The notes: generated by a model from the sequence alone, not told the origin. DNA of 64,000 bases from Cloacibacterium normanense (GCF_003860565.1 NZ_CP034157.1:1178001-1242000), one strand, 5' to 3'. Positions 18,787 through 27,502 are shown, counted from the stretch's first letter. Numbers and translations are program-made.

Positions 18787-19323
18787 TTATTTAAAATATT
18801 TCGTAATAGATTCAGAAGTAGGTTTCGTAGTACTTACAAAAGTATCAATCAACTCTCCTTTTTCATTGAGCAAAAATTTCTCGAAGTTCCAAAGAATAGT
18901 TGTGCTTTTTACTCCGTTTAGTTTTTTGTCTGTTAAAAATTTAAAAATGGGAGCAATATCTTTCCCTTTCACAGAAACTTTAGCCGCCATCGGAAAGGTA
19001 ACTACGTAATTTTTTTTGCAAAAAGCACCGATTTCTTCATTGCTTCCTGGTTCTTGTCCACCAAAATTGTTTGCAGGAAAACCTACAATCACCAATTGGT
19101 CTTTGTACGTTTCGTACAACTTCTGTAAACCTTCATACTGTGGTGTAAAACCGCATTCTGACGCTGTATTTACAATCAAGATTTTCTTGCCTTTAAACTT
19201 AGAAAAATCAATGGTTTTACCATCTAAAGCTTTCACTTTAAGAGAATGAATAGATTTTGCTTGTTGCGCTTGTGAAGAGAAAAGTCCAAAAAATGCCATG
19301 AGAATAAATAATATTTTTTTCAT
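18787..19323 (-). CDS. Exported glutathione peroxidase-family thiol peroxidase
   Basis: A 178-residue protein from the ATG at 19323, with signal peptide MKKILFILMAFFGLFSSQAQ. Family motifs are NTASECGFTPQY (peroxidatic Cys57, a cysteine rather than selenocysteine), GFPANNFGGQEPG and ILWNFEKFL, giving the Cys-Gln-Trp-Asn catalytic set. Bacterial members usually use thioredoxin. It would reduce peroxides in the periplasm. A TTG further upstream (19344) lies inside the -7 box and is not a start. Confidence 0.9.
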   Translation of the reverse strand: MKKILFILMAFFGLFSSQAQQAKSIHSLKVKALDGKTIDFSKFKGKKILIVNTASECGFTPQYEGLQKLYETYKDQLVIVGFPANNFGGQEPGSNEEIGAFCKKNYVVTFPMAAKVSVKGKDIAPIFKFLTDKKLNGVKSTTILWNFEKFLLNEKGELIDTFVSTTKPTSESITKYFK

Positions 19324-19341
19324 TTTGATTTTATTTGATTT

Positions 19342-19349
19342 CAAATTTA
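19342..19349 (-). promoter_or_regulatory. -7 promoter box for the glutathione peroxidase gene
   Basis: The minus strand reads TAAATTTG, a perfect TAnnTTTG box 18 bases before the ATG at 19323. Confidence 0.6.
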
Positions 19350-19353
19350 GTCA

Positions 19354-19386
19354 TAAAAAAACTGCAAAATCCAAAGAAATTGCAGT
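19354..19386 (-). terminator. Terminator of the LolA-like gene
   Basis: ACTGCAA and TTGCAGT pair (19361-19386), and the minus strand continues with seven T. It lies about 30 bases past the stop at 19415. Confidence 0.7.
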
Positions 19387-19414
19387 CATAGAAATTTTTT
19401 ATCGTAAAGTTTTA

Positions 19415-20077
19415 TTAGAACTTAAAAGTATTGGCAGGAAAGGCTTTGTTAACTTCAATTTTATAGAGAATCATCACGTAATCTCCTTCTTTTTTCGGCG
19501 TAGTTGCTTCAATTCTGAAAGGCATTACCAAATTATTCACTTTTTTGAAATCAGAATACACCAACGTTTCGTCTTTCTTTTCTTCTTTTAACAGTAAAAA
19601 GTTCTGAACATCAAAATAATAAACGGTTTTATTTACATTTTTGGTGAGTTCTACCTTATAACAGTCTCTTTCTCCTACTTTTTCTTTCCCAAGAACTTGT
19701 GCGGTAAAACCTTTGTTTTCATAATCGATAAAATCTGTGTCAAAGCTTTCTGGAACGTAATTTTTTTGAACCTGAAGTTTATTCACCACGTAATTCATCG
19801 CGTAACCATTTTTACCATCATAACCTTCGATTACATTTTCTTTATTCCCGATGAATACTACTGTTTTCGTAAGATTAGGTCTTTGCTGATAAATTCTCAT
19901 AGGATATTCATCATTTACGCCTAGAATTACTTTTCCTTGTAGAATAATAGAATTCAGCAGTTTCCAGTTGGTTAAGCCTCCTGTTAACTCAATATTTTTA
20001 TCAATAATTTGTTTAGCAGTTTGCGCCGAAAATATGGTGGTTACTAGAATTGTTACGATTAATAGTATCTTTTTCAT
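19415..20077 (-). CDS. Periplasmic outer membrane lipoprotein-sorting-like protein
   Basis: A 220-residue protein with signal peptide MKKILLIVTILVTTIFSAQ. The mature part starts AKQIIDKNIELTGGLTNWK and continues with KVILGVNDEYPMRIYQQRP, VLGKEKVGERDCYKVEL and FDVQNFLLLKEE, like the LolA/LolB-fold proteins annotated as outer membrane lipoprotein-sorting proteins in Bacteroidota. It probably binds a lipid or acyl chain in the periplasm; the exact role is unknown. Own promoter and terminator. Confidence 0.72.
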   Translation of the reverse strand: MKKILLIVTILVTTIFSAQTAKQIIDKNIELTGGLTNWKLLNSIILQGKVILGVNDEYPMRIYQQRPNLTKTVVFIGNKENVIEGYDGKNGYAMNYVVNKLQVQKNYVPESFDTDFIDYENKGFTAQVLGKEKVGERDCYKVELTKNVNKTVYYFDVQNFLLLKEEKKDETLVYSDFKKVNNLVMPFRIEATTPKKEGDYVMILYKIEVNKAFPANTFKF

Positions 20078-20098
20078 TCAATCTTTTTTTCGAGATTC

Positions 20099-20106
20099 CA
20101 AATATA
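20099..20106 (-). promoter_or_regulatory. -7 promoter box for the LolA-like gene
   Basis: The minus strand reads TATATTTG, with TTG 18 bases upstream as a plausible -33 element. The ATG is at 20077. Confidence 0.6.
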
Positions 20107-20166
20107 TGATTTTGAAACGAAAACCAACTTAATTTTTCAAATTTTCAAATTAATTTTCTTCTTTTT

Positions 20167-20186
20167 GGACAAGTCACGACTTGTCC
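20167..20186. repeat. Palindromic repeat GGACAAGTC-ac-GACTTGTCC overlapping the kdsB stop
   Basis: A perfect 9-bp palindrome with a two-base loop, followed by CTAC. It encodes the last residues (RDKS) and the TGA stop of kdsB. The hairpin with the A/T-rich flank may also terminate the transcript. Confidence 0.7.
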
Positions 20187-20950
20187 CTACTTAAAATTGC
20201 TTTCGCTTTTTCTAAATCTTCGGGAACATCTATTCCTACGCCAATGAAATCTGTTTCTATCATTTTGATTTTCATTCCGTTTTCCAGATAACGAATCGCT
20301 TCTATTTTTTCTGAAATTTCCAGCGGAGTCATCGCCAAGTTTGCAAATTTCAACAATGCTTCTTTCCTGAAAGCGTAAACACCAATATGCTTGTAGTACA
20401 AGTGTTCTACAGAGGTTTCTCTAGGATAAGGAATCACAGAACGACTGAAATACATCGCAAAATTCTGTAAATCTGTAATGACTTTTACATTATTCGGATT
20501 CTCGATTTCTTCCTTTTCCTTTAATCTGATTTTAAGCGAAGCCAATGAAATTTCTTTGTCAACATCATTTTTAAAAACTTGAATCAGTTGTTTCAAAGGT
20601 TCAGTTTTCAGGAAAGGTTCATCACCTTGAACATTGATGACAATATCGCAATCAATGTTTTGAACCGCTTCTGCTATTCTGTCGCTTCCTGTTTCATGTT
20701 CACCAGTCATTACTGCTTTTCCGCCGATTTTGGTAATTTCTTCAAAAATAATTTCAGAATCAGTCGCCACAAAAACCTTATCAAATAGAAGAGTTTCCAA
20801 AACGTTTTGATAAGTAGTAGCAATTACGGTTTTGTCGCCTAAAATCTGCATTAATTTCCCGGGAAATCTACTTGCAGCATAACGAGCTGGAATGACAGCG
20901 ATAATTTTAAGCGTTTCGAGTTCCGAGTTTCTGGTTCCGAGATTATTCAT
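20174..20950 (-). CDS. kdsB: 3-deoxy-manno-octulosonate cytidylyltransferase (CMP-KDO synthetase)
   Basis: A 258-residue protein. After a 15-residue leader the family sequence begins [48 protein letters not shown] and [11 protein letters not shown] follow. It activates KDO as CMP-KDO for lipopolysaccharide inner core assembly. The N-terminal leader [14 protein letters not shown] is not family sequence: it is encoded by a dispersed phrase repeat (20911-20941) that seems to have replaced the native start codon, while the C-terminal RDKS comes from a second palindromic repeat. The core is intact, so it should be active. Confidence 0.92.
   Translation of the reverse strand: MNNLGTRNSELETLKIIAVIPARYAASRFPGKLMQILGDKTVIATTYQNVLETLLFDKVFVATDSEIIFEEITKIGGKAVMTGEHETGSDRIAEAVQNIDCDIVINVQGDEPFLKTEPLKQLIQVFKNDVDKEISLASLKIRLKEKEEIENPNNVKVITDLQNFAMYFSRSVIPYPRETSVEHLYYKHIGVYAFRKEALLKFANLAMTPLEISEKIEAIRYLENGMKIKMIETDFIGVGIDVPEDLEKAKAILSRDKS
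20911..20941. repeat. Phrase repeat forming the kdsB start region
   Basis: The minus strand reads CGGAACCAGAAACTCGGAAC followed by TCGAAACG, a short tandem of GGAACyxGAAACTC-type phrases like other low-complexity intergenic repeats here. It is translated as [10 protein letters not shown]. Confidence 0.55.
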
Positions 20951-20979
20951 TATTGAATTTGAAAATTTTATTTAAAAAA

Positions 20980-21039
20980 TCTCGCTGATTGAGCTGATTT
21001 AGCAGATCAAAATCCTCTAAATTTGCTCAATCAGCGAGA
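20980..21039. repeat. Hairpin repeat between the aminotransferase and kdsB genes
   Basis: TCTCGCTGATTGAGC and GCTCAATCAGCGAGA are perfect 15-base inverted arms around a loop with CTGATTTAGCAGATC. It can end the aminotransferase transcript (stop at 21047), though the T run is weak. Related to the CGCTGATT pieces at 18690-18720. Confidence 0.65.
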
Positions 21040-21046
21040 GATAAAT

Positions 21047-22300
21047 TTATTTTAATTTAGCTAAAGCATTTTCAAGTTTCGGGAACATTTTTTGTAAATC
21101 TTCTACAGAACAAGCTCCAACTGATGCTCTAAACCAAGGCATTTCTCTAGAATTTCCAAATGCTGAAAATGGAACTAAAGCTACTCCTGCTTTTTCAATA
21201 AGGTAGAAAACTAAATCGGTAGAATCTTTCAAAACCTTTCCGTCTTCAGTGGTTTTTCCTACATAATCCAATTTAATGGTCAAATACAAAGCACCCATTG
21301 GTTTAATGCTATCAACCGCGAAATTTTTAGATTTCATTTCTTGAATTCCTGCATGTAAAACTTCTAAACTGTGCGCAATTTTTCCTTTGAAATCATTCAC
21401 AAATTCGTTTACAGCTGGTGTATTATCTAAAAATTCAGCTACTGCTTGTTGTTCTGGTTTTGGCGCCCAAGCTCCAACGTGTGTTAATAGTGCTTTCATT
21501 CTATCAATCACTTTAGTTGGTCCAAAACTCCATCCTACTCTAACACCAGTTGCTGCAAAACATTTAGAAGTTCCATCAATATAAATGGTGTAATCTCTAA
21601 GTTCTGGATAAAGAGAAACTGGATTAAAATGTTCTGAATCACCAAACGTAAGCATTGCATAAATTTGGTCGTACATTAAGTAAAGTGGCTTTTCGCCTTC
21701 TCCTCTTTTTTTATTTTCTGCAATTACCGCTTCGCAAATTTCTGAAAGTTGTTCTTTGGTAAACATGGTTCCAGTTGGGTTAAGCGGAGAACAAAGCGCC
21801 AATAAAACTGCACCTTCTAAATGTGGGGTAATTACATCAGCTGTTGGCAAAAAATTATCTTCTGGAGAAACTTCTAGTTCTACTGCATTGGCAGAAGTTA
21901 AGTAAGCGTAGTGGTTATTATTCCAAGAAGGAACGGCGTAAACTACTTTATCACCTTCGTCTACAATAGTTTTAAAAGTAGCGTAAATTAACGGTCTAGA
22001 ACCACCAGAAACCAAAATATCATCTGGAGAATAATCTAAATCCCAACGAGATTTAATGTCTTTTACCACTGCTTTTCTTAATGAAAGCAAGCCATTTGCA
22101 GGAGGATAATTGGTTAAATTATCCGCGTAAGCTTTCTGAATATTTTGTTTTAATCCTGCAGGAATAGGATAAATGTTAGAATCTAAATCACCGATGGTAA
22201 GGTTGGCAATTTCAGCTCCTTGAGCTTTGAGTTCGTTTACTTGATTACCGATTTTAATAATTTCTGAACCGATAAGGTTTTGAGCGAGTTTTGAAACCAC
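21047..22300 (-). CDS. PLP-dependent aminotransferase, class I/II
   Basis: A 417-residue fold-type I aminotransferase with LTIGDLDSNIYPIP, NYPPANGLLSLRKAV, LCSPLNPTGTMF, the cofactor contact YDQIYAML and the Schiff-base lysine in DGTSKCFAATGVRVGW. It is closest in look to aspartate-type aminotransferases, but the amino acid cannot be fixed from sequence. The start is a GTG (complement of 22298-22300), 32 bases after a perfect -7 box. Confidence 0.87.
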   Translation of the reverse strand: MVSKLAQNLIGSEIIKIGNQVNELKAQGAEIANLTIGDLDSNIYPIPAGLKQNIQKAYADNLTNYPPANGLLSLRKAVVKDIKSRWDLDYSPDDILVSGGSRPLIYATFKTIVDEGDKVVYAVPSWNNNHYAYLTSANAVELEVSPEDNFLPTADVITPHLEGAVLLALCSPLNPTGTMFTKEQLSEICEAVIAENKKRGEGEKPLYLMYDQIYAMLTFGDSEHFNPVSLYPELRDYTIYIDGTSKCFAATGVRVGWSFGPTKVIDRMKALLTHVGAWAPKPEQQAVAEFLDNTPAVNEFVNDFKGKIAHSLEVLHAGIQEMKSKNFAVDSIKPMGALYLTIKLDYVGKTTEDGKVLKDSTDLVFYLIEKAGVALVPFSAFGNSREMPWFRASVGACSVEDLQKMFPKLENALAKLK

Positions 22301-22332
22301 TTTTTATTAAGATTTTGTTGTTAATGATTTTT

Positions 22333-22340
22333 CAAATTTA
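22333..22340 (-). promoter_or_regulatory. -7 promoter box for the aminotransferase gene
   Basis: The minus strand reads TAAATTTG, a perfect TAnnTTTG box upstream of the GTG start. Confidence 0.55.
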
Positions 22341-22352
22341 AATAAAATAAAA

Positions 22353-22403
22353 AAGTTCACAAAAGATTAAAAACCTAAAGATTTGTTAAACTTCTGTGAA
22401 CTT
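22353..22403 (-). terminator. Long-loop hairpin after the phosphohexomutase gene
   Basis: AAGTTCACA (22353-22361) and TGTGAACTT (22395-22403) are perfect arms around a 33-base loop, and A-rich sequence on the left gives a T-rich tail on the minus strand. Confidence 0.6.
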
Positions 22404-22424
22404 AAAAGCATTAGATTAAAATAT

Positions 22425-24137
22425 TTATAGTTTTAAATCTTTTTTTACTTCATTGATTTTTTGTTCCAGAGAAGCTTGTTTAGCTTTGAAATCTGCTTCG
22501 TTTTCAATTTTATCTTTCACAGAAAAATAGAATTTAATCTTCGGCTCGGTTCCTGAAGGTCTGATACAAACTTTAGTTCCGTCTTCTGTGTAATAGATTA
22601 ACACGTTAGATTTCGGAATATCATTCATTACTTTTCTCTCTCCTGTAATTACATTAAGACAAGTTTGTTCTTGGAAATCTTTTACTTCTAGAACTTTAGA
22701 ACCTGCCAATTCTTTTACAGGATTTTCTCTGAAATCTACCATCATTTGAGCAATTTCTTCGGCACCAGTTCTTCCTTTTCTTACCACGTTCACCAAGCCT
22801 TCTTGATACATACCAATTTCTTTGTAGATATCAATCATGTACTGATACATGGTTTTTCCTTGAGCTTTGCAAACAGCTGCAATTTCGCAAGCCAATAAAA
22901 TAGAACCACAACTGTCTTTATCTCTTACGAAATCTCCTGTCATAAATCCGAAAGATTCTTCGCCACCGCAAATGAATTTTTCTTGACCTTCTACATCACG
23001 AATCATTTTACCAATCCATTTGAAACCAGTTAATCCTACTTTGCAATCTACTCCGAATTTTTCTGCTACATCAAAGAAACAGTCAGACGTTACAATCGTA
23101 GAACCGATAAACTCTTTTCCTGTAATTTTACCAGCTTTTTTCCATTGGTCAAGAATGTAATACGTCAAAATCATATTGGTTTGGTTACCATTCAACAACT
23201 GAATTTCGCCATCTAGATTTCTAACCGCAATTCCTAATCTGTCGCCATCTGGATCACAACCGATAACGATATCACCATTGGTAATATTTGCTAAATCTAC
23301 TGCCATTGTTAATGCAGCAGGTTCTTCAGGATTTGGAGATTCTACCGTTGGGAAATTTCCAGAAGGAATCATTTGCTCTTTAACCAAATCCACTTTCGTG
23401 AAACCTGCTTTTGATAAAGCTTTAGGAATCGTAGTATAAGTAGTACCGTGAATAGACGTGAAAACGATGTTTACATTATCTCTACCAATATTTTGGTACA
23501 ATGAATTTTCCATACAAGTATCGATGTACACATCATCCTGTTCTTCGCCAATCCATTCGATTAAATCATCATTTCCGTTGAATTTAATTTCTTCGAATTT
23601 TGTAGCGTAAACTTCTTTGATGATATTTTCATCATTTGGTGGAACTACTTGTGCTCCATCATTCCAATATACTTTGTAACCGTTATATTCTGGTGGATTG
23701 TGAGAAGCCGTCAAAACGATTCCCGCATTACATTTTTTATCACGAACCGTAAAAGAAAGTTCTGGAGTTGGTCTGTGTTCTTTGAAAAGCAACACTTTAA
23801 TTCCGTTTGCAGTAAGAACATCTGCACACATTTTCCCAAATTCCTTAGAATTATTTCTTACGTCATAAGCAATCGCTACTTTAATTTCCTCACCCGGAAA
23901 TTGCTGATGAAGATAATTTGCCAAACCTTGAGTTGCTTGACCCAATGTATATTTATTGAGACGATTGGTTCCTACTCCCATAATTCCTCTCATTCCGCCA
24001 GTCCCGAATTCTAATTCTCTGTAAAAACTGTCTTCTAATTCTGGAGAATTGGTATCAATCCAATTCTGAACTGTTGCTCTGGTTTCTGCATCAAAAGTAT
24101 CTGATAACCAAAGTTTTGCTTTTTCCAAAGTTGTCAT
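22425..24137 (-). CDS. Phosphoglucomutase / phosphomannomutase family enzyme
   Basis: A 570-residue alpha-D-phosphohexomutase. FGTGGMRGIMGVGTNRLN opens the family core, the phosphoserine loop is TASHNPPEYNGYKVYW, the metal loop is GCDPDGDRLGIAV, the sugar-specificity loop is CGGEESFGF, and the phosphate loop is RPSGTEPKIKFYFSV. It interconverts hexose 1- and 6-phosphates for glycan synthesis. The length fits the long bacterial phosphopentomutase/PGM2-like group, so glucose 1-phosphate is the best guess. Monocistronic. Confidence 0.92.
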   Translation of the reverse strand: MTTLEKAKLWLSDTFDAETRATVQNWIDTNSPELEDSFYRELEFGTGGMRGIMGVGTNRLNKYTLGQATQGLANYLHQQFPGEEIKVAIAYDVRNNSKEFGKMCADVLTANGIKVLLFKEHRPTPELSFTVRDKKCNAGIVLTASHNPPEYNGYKVYWNDGAQVVPPNDENIIKEVYATKFEEIKFNGNDDLIEWIGEEQDDVYIDTCMENSLYQNIGRDNVNIVFTSIHGTTYTTIPKALSKAGFTKVDLVKEQMIPSGNFPTVESPNPEEPAALTMAVDLANITNGDIVIGCDPDGDRLGIAVRNLDGEIQLLNGNQTNMILTYYILDQWKKAGKITGKEFIGSTIVTSDCFFDVAEKFGVDCKVGLTGFKWIGKMIRDVEGQEKFICGGEESFGFMTGDFVRDKDSCGSILLACEIAAVCKAQGKTMYQYMIDIYKEIGMYQEGLVNVVRKGRTGAEEIAQMMVDFRENPVKELAGSKVLEVKDFQEQTCLNVITGERKVMNDIPKSNVLIYYTEDGTKVCIRPSGTEPKIKFYFSVKDKIENEADFKAKQASLEQKINEVKKDLKL

Positions 24138-24175
24138 ATATTTAAATTTTTTGTTTTTTATAATTTTAATTTTCT

Positions 24176-24255
24176 GTCATTCTGAATGTAGTGAAACGGA
24201 ATGAAGAATCTTTTAAAATAGATTCTTCGCTACACTTTGTTTCTCTAAGAATGAC
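24176..24255. repeat. 80-bp palindromic dispersed repeat (CATTCTGA/GAAGAATCT family)
   Basis: GTCATTCT at the left end and AGAATGAC at the right end are inverted, and inner segments GAAGAATCTTTT and AAAATAGATTCTTC pair. It fills the gap between the phosphohexomutase start and the DUF2807 gene's stop and may terminate the five-gene operon. Same family as the in-gene copy at 12319. Confidence 0.75.
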
Positions 24256-24268
24256 AAATCGTCAATGC

Positions 24269-24979
24269 TTATTTCAATTTTCTGTTTTCTACAGAAGCTT
24301 TGTCTTTTTTCGTCAATTTATTGAGCGGTTCTCCGTAGAAAATGAGTTTTGAGGTATTTTCTAGAGTTCCTTTCATTTCTTGGTCTATATTTAATCCTGC
24401 AGAAGCACCATTTTTACTAAGAATTTCTAAATTATCTACATAAAAATACGGCGCCATAATACTTGCAGAATCTGCTAATTTTAAATTCAAATTTTTAGTT
24501 TCTCCTAGAATATTGGCATTAGATTTCTCTGCCATTTCTATTTTGCTTTTCGGAGCAATTACCGCTCCCATAAATTTAGAGTTTCCTTTTAAATGAAGTG
24601 AAAATTCTGGTGTTTTTACTTGTCCAGAAACATTCATTTCTACTTTATCAGAAAGTGAAACCTCATTTAAATCGTTTTTACCGAAAATAGTGATATTGTA
24701 AAAATCTACTTGGTCTGTTTTTCGGTTTTCTTCGATGGTTAAAATTCCGTTTTCTACTTCTATATCTAGATTTTTGTAAACATTAGGATACGTTTCTACA
24801 CTTACCAAATTCTGATTTCCTTTCGCAAAAAACACTTTGAAATCTCCTTTAAGATTCAATTTAGTGAAATTTTCTACCGTTACGTCTTTCACCTCTATTT
24901 CCCCTTTTGGAGAAATTTTAGAGCAAGAAATTATTCCTACCAGTATGAAAATTTTTAAAAAGTTAAATATTTTGTTCAT
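24269..24979 (-). CDS. Lipoprotein with head GIN domain (DUF2807)
   Basis: A 236-residue protein from the ATG at 24979. The signal MNKIFNFLKIFILVGIISCS ends in a lipobox-like IISC, suggesting lipid attachment at Cys19. The mature part is a repetitive right-handed beta-helix-like domain (VENFTKLNLKGDFKVFFAKG, then short beta repeats with N, S, K), matching the putative auto-transporter adhesin head GIN family. Role unknown, surface-associated. Last gene of a five-gene operon; its start overlaps the upstream stop by 17 bases. Confidence 0.8.
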   Translation of the reverse strand: MNKIFNFLKIFILVGIISCSKISPKGEIEVKDVTVENFTKLNLKGDFKVFFAKGNQNLVSVETYPNVYKNLDIEVENGILTIEENRKTDQVDFYNITIFGKNDLNEVSLSDKVEMNVSGQVKTPEFSLHLKGNSKFMGAVIAPKSKIEMAEKSNANILGETKNLNLKLADSASIMAPYFYVDNLEILSKNGASAGLNIDQEMKGTLENTSKLIFYGEPLNKLTKKDKASVENRKLK

Positions 24980-25352
24980 TTGCAAAAATCATTAGTGAAA
25001 CATAAACAACAGTTATTATAGTTGCAATAATTAATGGCTTCCAAATTTGTTTTTTTGGATGACTTTCTTCGTTAGGAATATATTTTGGAACAAAAAAATA
25101 TGACAAAATACCACCTCCAATAAATCCGCATAAATAAGCTAGTGAACTTTTAGGATTTTCGGGAATTGACATTACAAAATATGTGAGAATGGTCAATAAA
25201 ACAGAAACACCTAAAACAATATTAGCTTCTTTATCTTTTTTTAAATCTTTTAAATTAATATATAAAAGAATTCCTCCAAAAAGTGAACTCATAAAAACTG
25301 AAAAACCAAGAATAGCTTTTTTTGAATAAATTTTGGGTAAATTATTTTCCAT
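24963..25352 (-). CDS. Small four-helix membrane protein, unknown function
   Basis: A 129-residue protein from the ATG at 25352 (MENNLPKIYSKKAILGFSVF), four bases past the glycosyltransferase stop; a longer frame would overlap that gene by 62 bases. Four hydrophobic segments are visible (about 15-33, 47-63, 70-90, 107-123), separated by short Lys-rich loops. I do not recognise the family with certainty. Its place suggests a role with the GT2 enzyme. Confidence 0.72.
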   Translation of the reverse strand: MENNLPKIYSKKAILGFSVFMSSLFGGILLYINLKDLKKDKEANIVLGVSVLLTILTYFVMSIPENPKSSLAYLCGFIGGGILSYFFVPKYIPNEESHPKKQIWKPLIIATIITVVYVSLMIFANEQNI

Positions 25353-25356
25353 AAAA

Positions 25357-26310
25357 TTATAAAACTTGTTCAATATGATAATTCTTATGACCTCTACTTT
25401 GTCTGATAATGAGTTCACCTAAAAACCCTGCTACAAACAGTAATGTTCCCATAATCATCATCGTTAAAGCGATATAAAACCAAGGATTTTCGGCGATTAA
25501 ATTTCCATAAACGTGATAATAATACACATCTACCAATTTGGTTGCACCCAACCAAAATGCTGAGAAAAACCCGAAAATAAACATTAAAGTTCCTACCGCT
25601 CCGAAGAAATGCATTGGTCTTCCTCCGAATTTGCTTACGAACCAAAGCGTGATTAAATCCAGAAAACCACGGATAAATCTTTCTGTCCCGAATTTAGAAG
25701 TTCCGTAAGGTCTGGCTTGATGTTGAACTGGTTTTTCGGTAATTTTTTTGAAACCTGCGTTTGCTGCCAAAACAGGAATCCATCGGTGTAAATCTCCGTA
25801 AACATCTACCGATTTCACCACTTGTTTTCTGTAAGCTTTCAAACCACAGTTAAAATCGTGTAATTCTACTCCAGAAAGATTTCTTGCCGCTGAATTGAAC
25901 AATTTTGACGGAAGATTTTTGGTCATCACATTGTCAAAACGTTTTTTCTTCCAACCAGAAACCAAGTCGTATTTTTCGACTACAATTTTGTTATATAATT
26001 CAGGAATTTCTTCTGGAAAATCTTGCAAATCTGCATCCATTGTAATCACTACATCGCCTTGTACTTTCTCAAAAGCGGCATGTAACGCTTGAGATTTCCC
26101 ATAGTTTCTAGAAAATTTAATGCCGTGAACATGATGATTTTCTTTGGATAAATTTTCTATAATTTGCCAAGAAGAATCTGTACTTCCATCATCTACGAAC
26201 CAAATTTCGTAAGACAATTGGTTTTCTTGGCACACTTTATTTATTCTTGCATAAAGCTCGTGCAAAGATTCTTCTTCGTTTAATAAAGGAACTACAACGG
26301 ATAGATTCAT
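25357..26310 (-). CDS. GT2 glycosyltransferase with C-terminal membrane helices (polyprenyl-phosphate type)
   Basis: A 317-residue protein. The GT-A domain has SVVVPLLNEEESL, WFVDDGSTDSSW, FSRNYGKSQALHAAF and the metal motif MDADLQDFPEE, followed by HDFNCGLKAYRK and QHQARPYGTSKFG. Two membrane helices follow (about 230-255, 270-295). This is the layout of DPM1/GtrB/ArnC-like enzymes, which load a sugar onto undecaprenyl phosphate on the cytoplasmic face. Such a lipid-linked sugar is what GT-C enzymes such as the DUF2723 protein would need. Third gene of a tight operon. Confidence 0.87.
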   Translation of the reverse strand: MNLSVVVPLLNEEESLHELYARINKVCQENQLSYEIWFVDDGSTDSSWQIIENLSKENHHVHGIKFSRNYGKSQALHAAFEKVQGDVVITMDADLQDFPEEIPELYNKIVVEKYDLVSGWKKKRFDNVMTKNLPSKLFNSAARNLSGVELHDFNCGLKAYRKQVVKSVDVYGDLHRWIPVLAANAGFKKITEKPVQHQARPYGTSKFGTERFIRGFLDLITLWFVSKFGGRPMHFFGAVGTLMFIFGFFSAFWLGATKLVDVYYYHVYGNLIAENPWFYIALTMMIMGTLLFVAGFLGELIIRQSRGHKNYHIEQVL

Positions 26311-26316
26311 TAAAAA

Positions 26317-26862
26317 TTATTTTATTTTTTTGAAAATTAATATCGCTAAAACGAACAGCAAAATTACAAAATATAAGCTTGTAAATAGACTTTTTATTAC
26401 AGTAAATGTGCTGATTATTCTCACGCCTATTTCTGAGATTTTAGGATAAGAAGTGAGTAAATAAATAAGTCCGAAATTTTCTAAATAATCGAAAACTCCA
26501 GCAATTACAGGGAATAAAACCAAAAGAAACCAAGATTCTAATTTGCCAATTTTCTTAAGAAAGAAACTCAAAATCAGAATGTTACTCATCATAAACAAGA
26601 GAGGATATACGAAATCTAATGGCAACTGACGAAACAGATAAAAATTTCTGCCACTCTTCCCTAGATTTCCTAAAAGTTCTTTGGCATAAGTAAAACTGTA
26701 ACCATTTGGTTTCATGTCAAAAATCTGTAAACCATTCGCAAAATCAGTCAATTTCGGAATCGTAAAAAAGATCATCGTAAAATAAACCACACTTGACAAC
26801 ACGAAAAAAGTAAGAACTTTTTTGCCCGTCAAATTTCTGGAAACAGTAGTTTTTAAACTCAT
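26317..26862 (-). CDS. Membrane protein of unknown function
   Basis: A 181-residue protein with about four hydrophobic segments (about 17-35, 75-97, 103-122, 150-175), a basic N-terminus and PLDFVYPLLFMMSN. No firm family. It begins with an ATG that overlaps the stop of the upstream DUF4199 gene by one base (TAATG) and ends six bases before the GT2 start, so it is translated within the operon. Confidence 0.75.
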   Translation of the reverse strand: MSLKTTVSRNLTGKKVLTFFVLSSVVYFTMIFFTIPKLTDFANGLQIFDMKPNGYSFTYAKELLGNLGKSGRNFYLFRQLPLDFVYPLLFMMSNILILSFFLKKIGKLESWFLLVLFPVIAGVFDYLENFGLIYLLTSYPKISEIGVRIISTFTVIKSLFTSLYFVILLFVLAILIFKKIK

Positions 26863-27440
26863 TATTCTATAGTTTTATTTCTAAAGAAAGTTCCGAAGAA
26901 TGTAGACAGAATAGTATAAAATACCAAAACTGCAGCGAAAAAATACGTGAAGTTTCTGAAGGTAAACATATCTTTATCTTTTACCATTTCTGGCGCAAAA
27001 CTCTGCAATCTTTCTTGATATTTTTTGTCCAATTCTTCTTTATCTTCTTTTTTAGCTAAAATTTGTTTTGCCTTGTTATATTCATTGTCAAGCTCTGTTT
27101 TTTGACGCTCTACATATTGGTGATTCAGTAAATCTTTAGCATCTGTATCTCCATAATTCAGAAAGGCAAAAATGCTGAACATGGAAAGAAAACCACCAAT
27201 AAACATCGGTTTAAAAGCTCTACCAAAAGCATCTCTAAATCCTATTTCTTTTACTTCTTTTTTGTAAGTAGTCACCGAAAAATAAGCACCCAAAGTATAA
27301 AGCGCAGGCATTAAAAATGCATTAAGAAGCATACTTGTGTTAAAATAATTGGTATTATAACCAAAAAAATACACTCCAAAGAACACTAACATGGTCGCTA
27401 TAAATATCAGAAAACCAAATGTATAAACGTTTTTACTCAT
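26862..27440 (-). CDS. DUF4199 domain membrane protein
   Basis: A 192-residue protein with four hydrophobic segments: three in the first 100 residues and one near the C-terminus. A charged coiled-coil-like stretch (NEYNKAKQILAKKEDKEELDKKYQERL) lies before the last helix. This layout, with TTYKKEVKEIGFRDAFGRAFK after the second helix, is typical of DUF4199 in Bacteroidota. Function unknown. First gene of the GT2 operon, divergent from the SRP RNA. Confidence 0.82.
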   Translation of the reverse strand: MSKNVYTFGFLIFIATMLVFFGVYFFGYNTNYFNTSMLLNAFLMPALYTLGAYFSVTTYKKEVKEIGFRDAFGRAFKPMFIGGFLSMFSIFAFLNYGDTDAKDLLNHQYVERQKTELDNEYNKAKQILAKKEDKEELDKKYQERLQSFAPEMVKDKDMFTFRNFTYFFAAVLVFYTILSTFFGTFFRNKTIE

Positions 27441-27502
27441 TTTATTTTTAAAAATTTTTCTCGAAAATACGAGATTAGATTTTGAATTTTAAATTAATTT
27501 AG

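Noticed and set aside
25353-25418. 22-codon extension of the small membrane protein
   Set aside because: It would overlap the glycosyltransferase gene by 62 bases; a start four bases past that gene's stop is simpler.
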